Of a DNA stretch of 5,395 nt, positions 5,139 through 5,395 are shown one piece after another. Below the pieces are notes generated by a model. The model ran no database searches, was not told the origin of the DNA, and was given only the letters and a program-made list of their open reading frames with translations. The stretch lies in assembly GCA_036961445.1 (NCBI GenBank), contig JBALVO010000186.1:1-5395 (forward strand), in the 5' to 3' direction. The stretch comes from JBALVO01 sp036961445 (GTDB lineage Bacteria > Pseudomonadota > Gammaproteobacteria > Pseudomonadales > Halieaceae). Positions within the stretch are counted from its first letter, which is position 1; the number at the start of each line of letters is the position of its first letter. The position numbers were made by a program, and so were the translations under genes.

Positions 5139-5395
5139 GTGCCAAACACCACGAGGATTGGGTGTAGGCCAAACGGCAGAAATTGAGCGAATGTCGTGAA
5201 AGCAGTCATTCATGGTGTCGAAATCTACTGACCGCGAATGACTCCTTTGTCGTGTGAACGGCCCATTAGCAGACACCGACCTGGAGCATTCAAATGTCCG
5301 CTTTGGAGAAAAGCAGACAATCATCCAGATCAAATCAGCGGTACTGACAAGTTAACTTGAGGCCATGGGCTAGCGCTACATAACCTAGACTCAAG
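5139..5395. repeat. 3' intergenic region with three degenerate motif copies
   Basis: No credible gene starts or ends here. Three similar units occur in the same order: GAATGTC (5189-5195) with GCAGTCA (5202-5208), GAATGAC (5236-5242) with GCAGACA (5269-5275), and AAATGTC (5292-5298) with GCAGACA (5313-5319). The last pair folds into a hairpin, TGTC-C-GCTTT against AAAGC-A-GACA with loop GGAGA and one mismatch (5295-5319). No T-run follows, so it is not a standard intrinsic terminator. The pattern suggests a decayed intergenic repeat family. A 12-bp perfect palindrome, CAAGTTAACTTG, lies at 5348-5359. Confidence 0.45.

Noticed and set aside
5115..5333. Leftward 72-codon open frame overlapping the TPR gene end
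   Set aside because: It overlaps the real gene, has no ribosome binding site or recognisable protein features, and lies in the repeat-like region.

Overview
This window looks like chromosomal DNA from a free-living Gram-negative gammaproteobacterium, perhaps marine. The evidence is an outer-membrane FadL-type barrel, a lipobox lipoprotein, Sec signal peptides, a moderate-to-high GC content and Shine-Dalgarno-led genes. I cannot name the genus. No mobile element, CRISPR array, tRNA or rRNA is visible.

Layout. Four genes read leftward from a central intergenic region, in transcription order. (1) A small charged, helical protein of 62-71 residues (2756-2971). (2) A small lipoprotein (2353-2682). 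(3) A FadL/OmpP1-family outer-membrane channel (1091-2353), whose ATG overlaps the lipoprotein stop codon by one base (TAATG). (4) After a 161-base gap, a signal-peptide-bearing amidohydrolase of the N-acyl-D-amino-acid deacylase type (929 to beyond the left edge; 309 complete codons visible, 3' end missing). One large gene reads rightward (3387-5138). It encodes a 583-residue single-pass membrane protein with an N-terminal module ending in a conserved Arg-rich helix, then a TolB/FlgO-like domain and a TPR tail. It resembles a CadC/ToxR-like transmembrane regulator in topology, but its N-terminal domain is not the classical OmpR-type one.

The 415-base region between the divergent genes (2972-3386) is the most information-rich noncoding part. 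It holds a TetR-type inverted repeat (3042-3056), three perfect 11-bp direct repeats (3135-3167) whose last copy supplies the -35 of a good sigma70-like promoter (3157-3186), an A/T-tract inverted repeat (3216-3239), and an FNR/ANR-like box (3278-3291). The right flank (5139-5395) has no credible gene. It carries three degenerate copies of an (A/G)AATGWC...GCAGWCA motif and a 12-bp palindrome.

How the parts may work together (inference): FadL channels move hydrophobic, often acyl-chain compounds across the outer membrane. The neighbouring exported amidohydrolase would cleave an N-acyl (D-)amino acid or similar amide in the periplasm. The lipoprotein, translated just before the channel, could assist it. 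The divergent transmembrane TPR protein could sense the compound or the envelope state and control the set. No part of this functional link is proven by the sequence alone.
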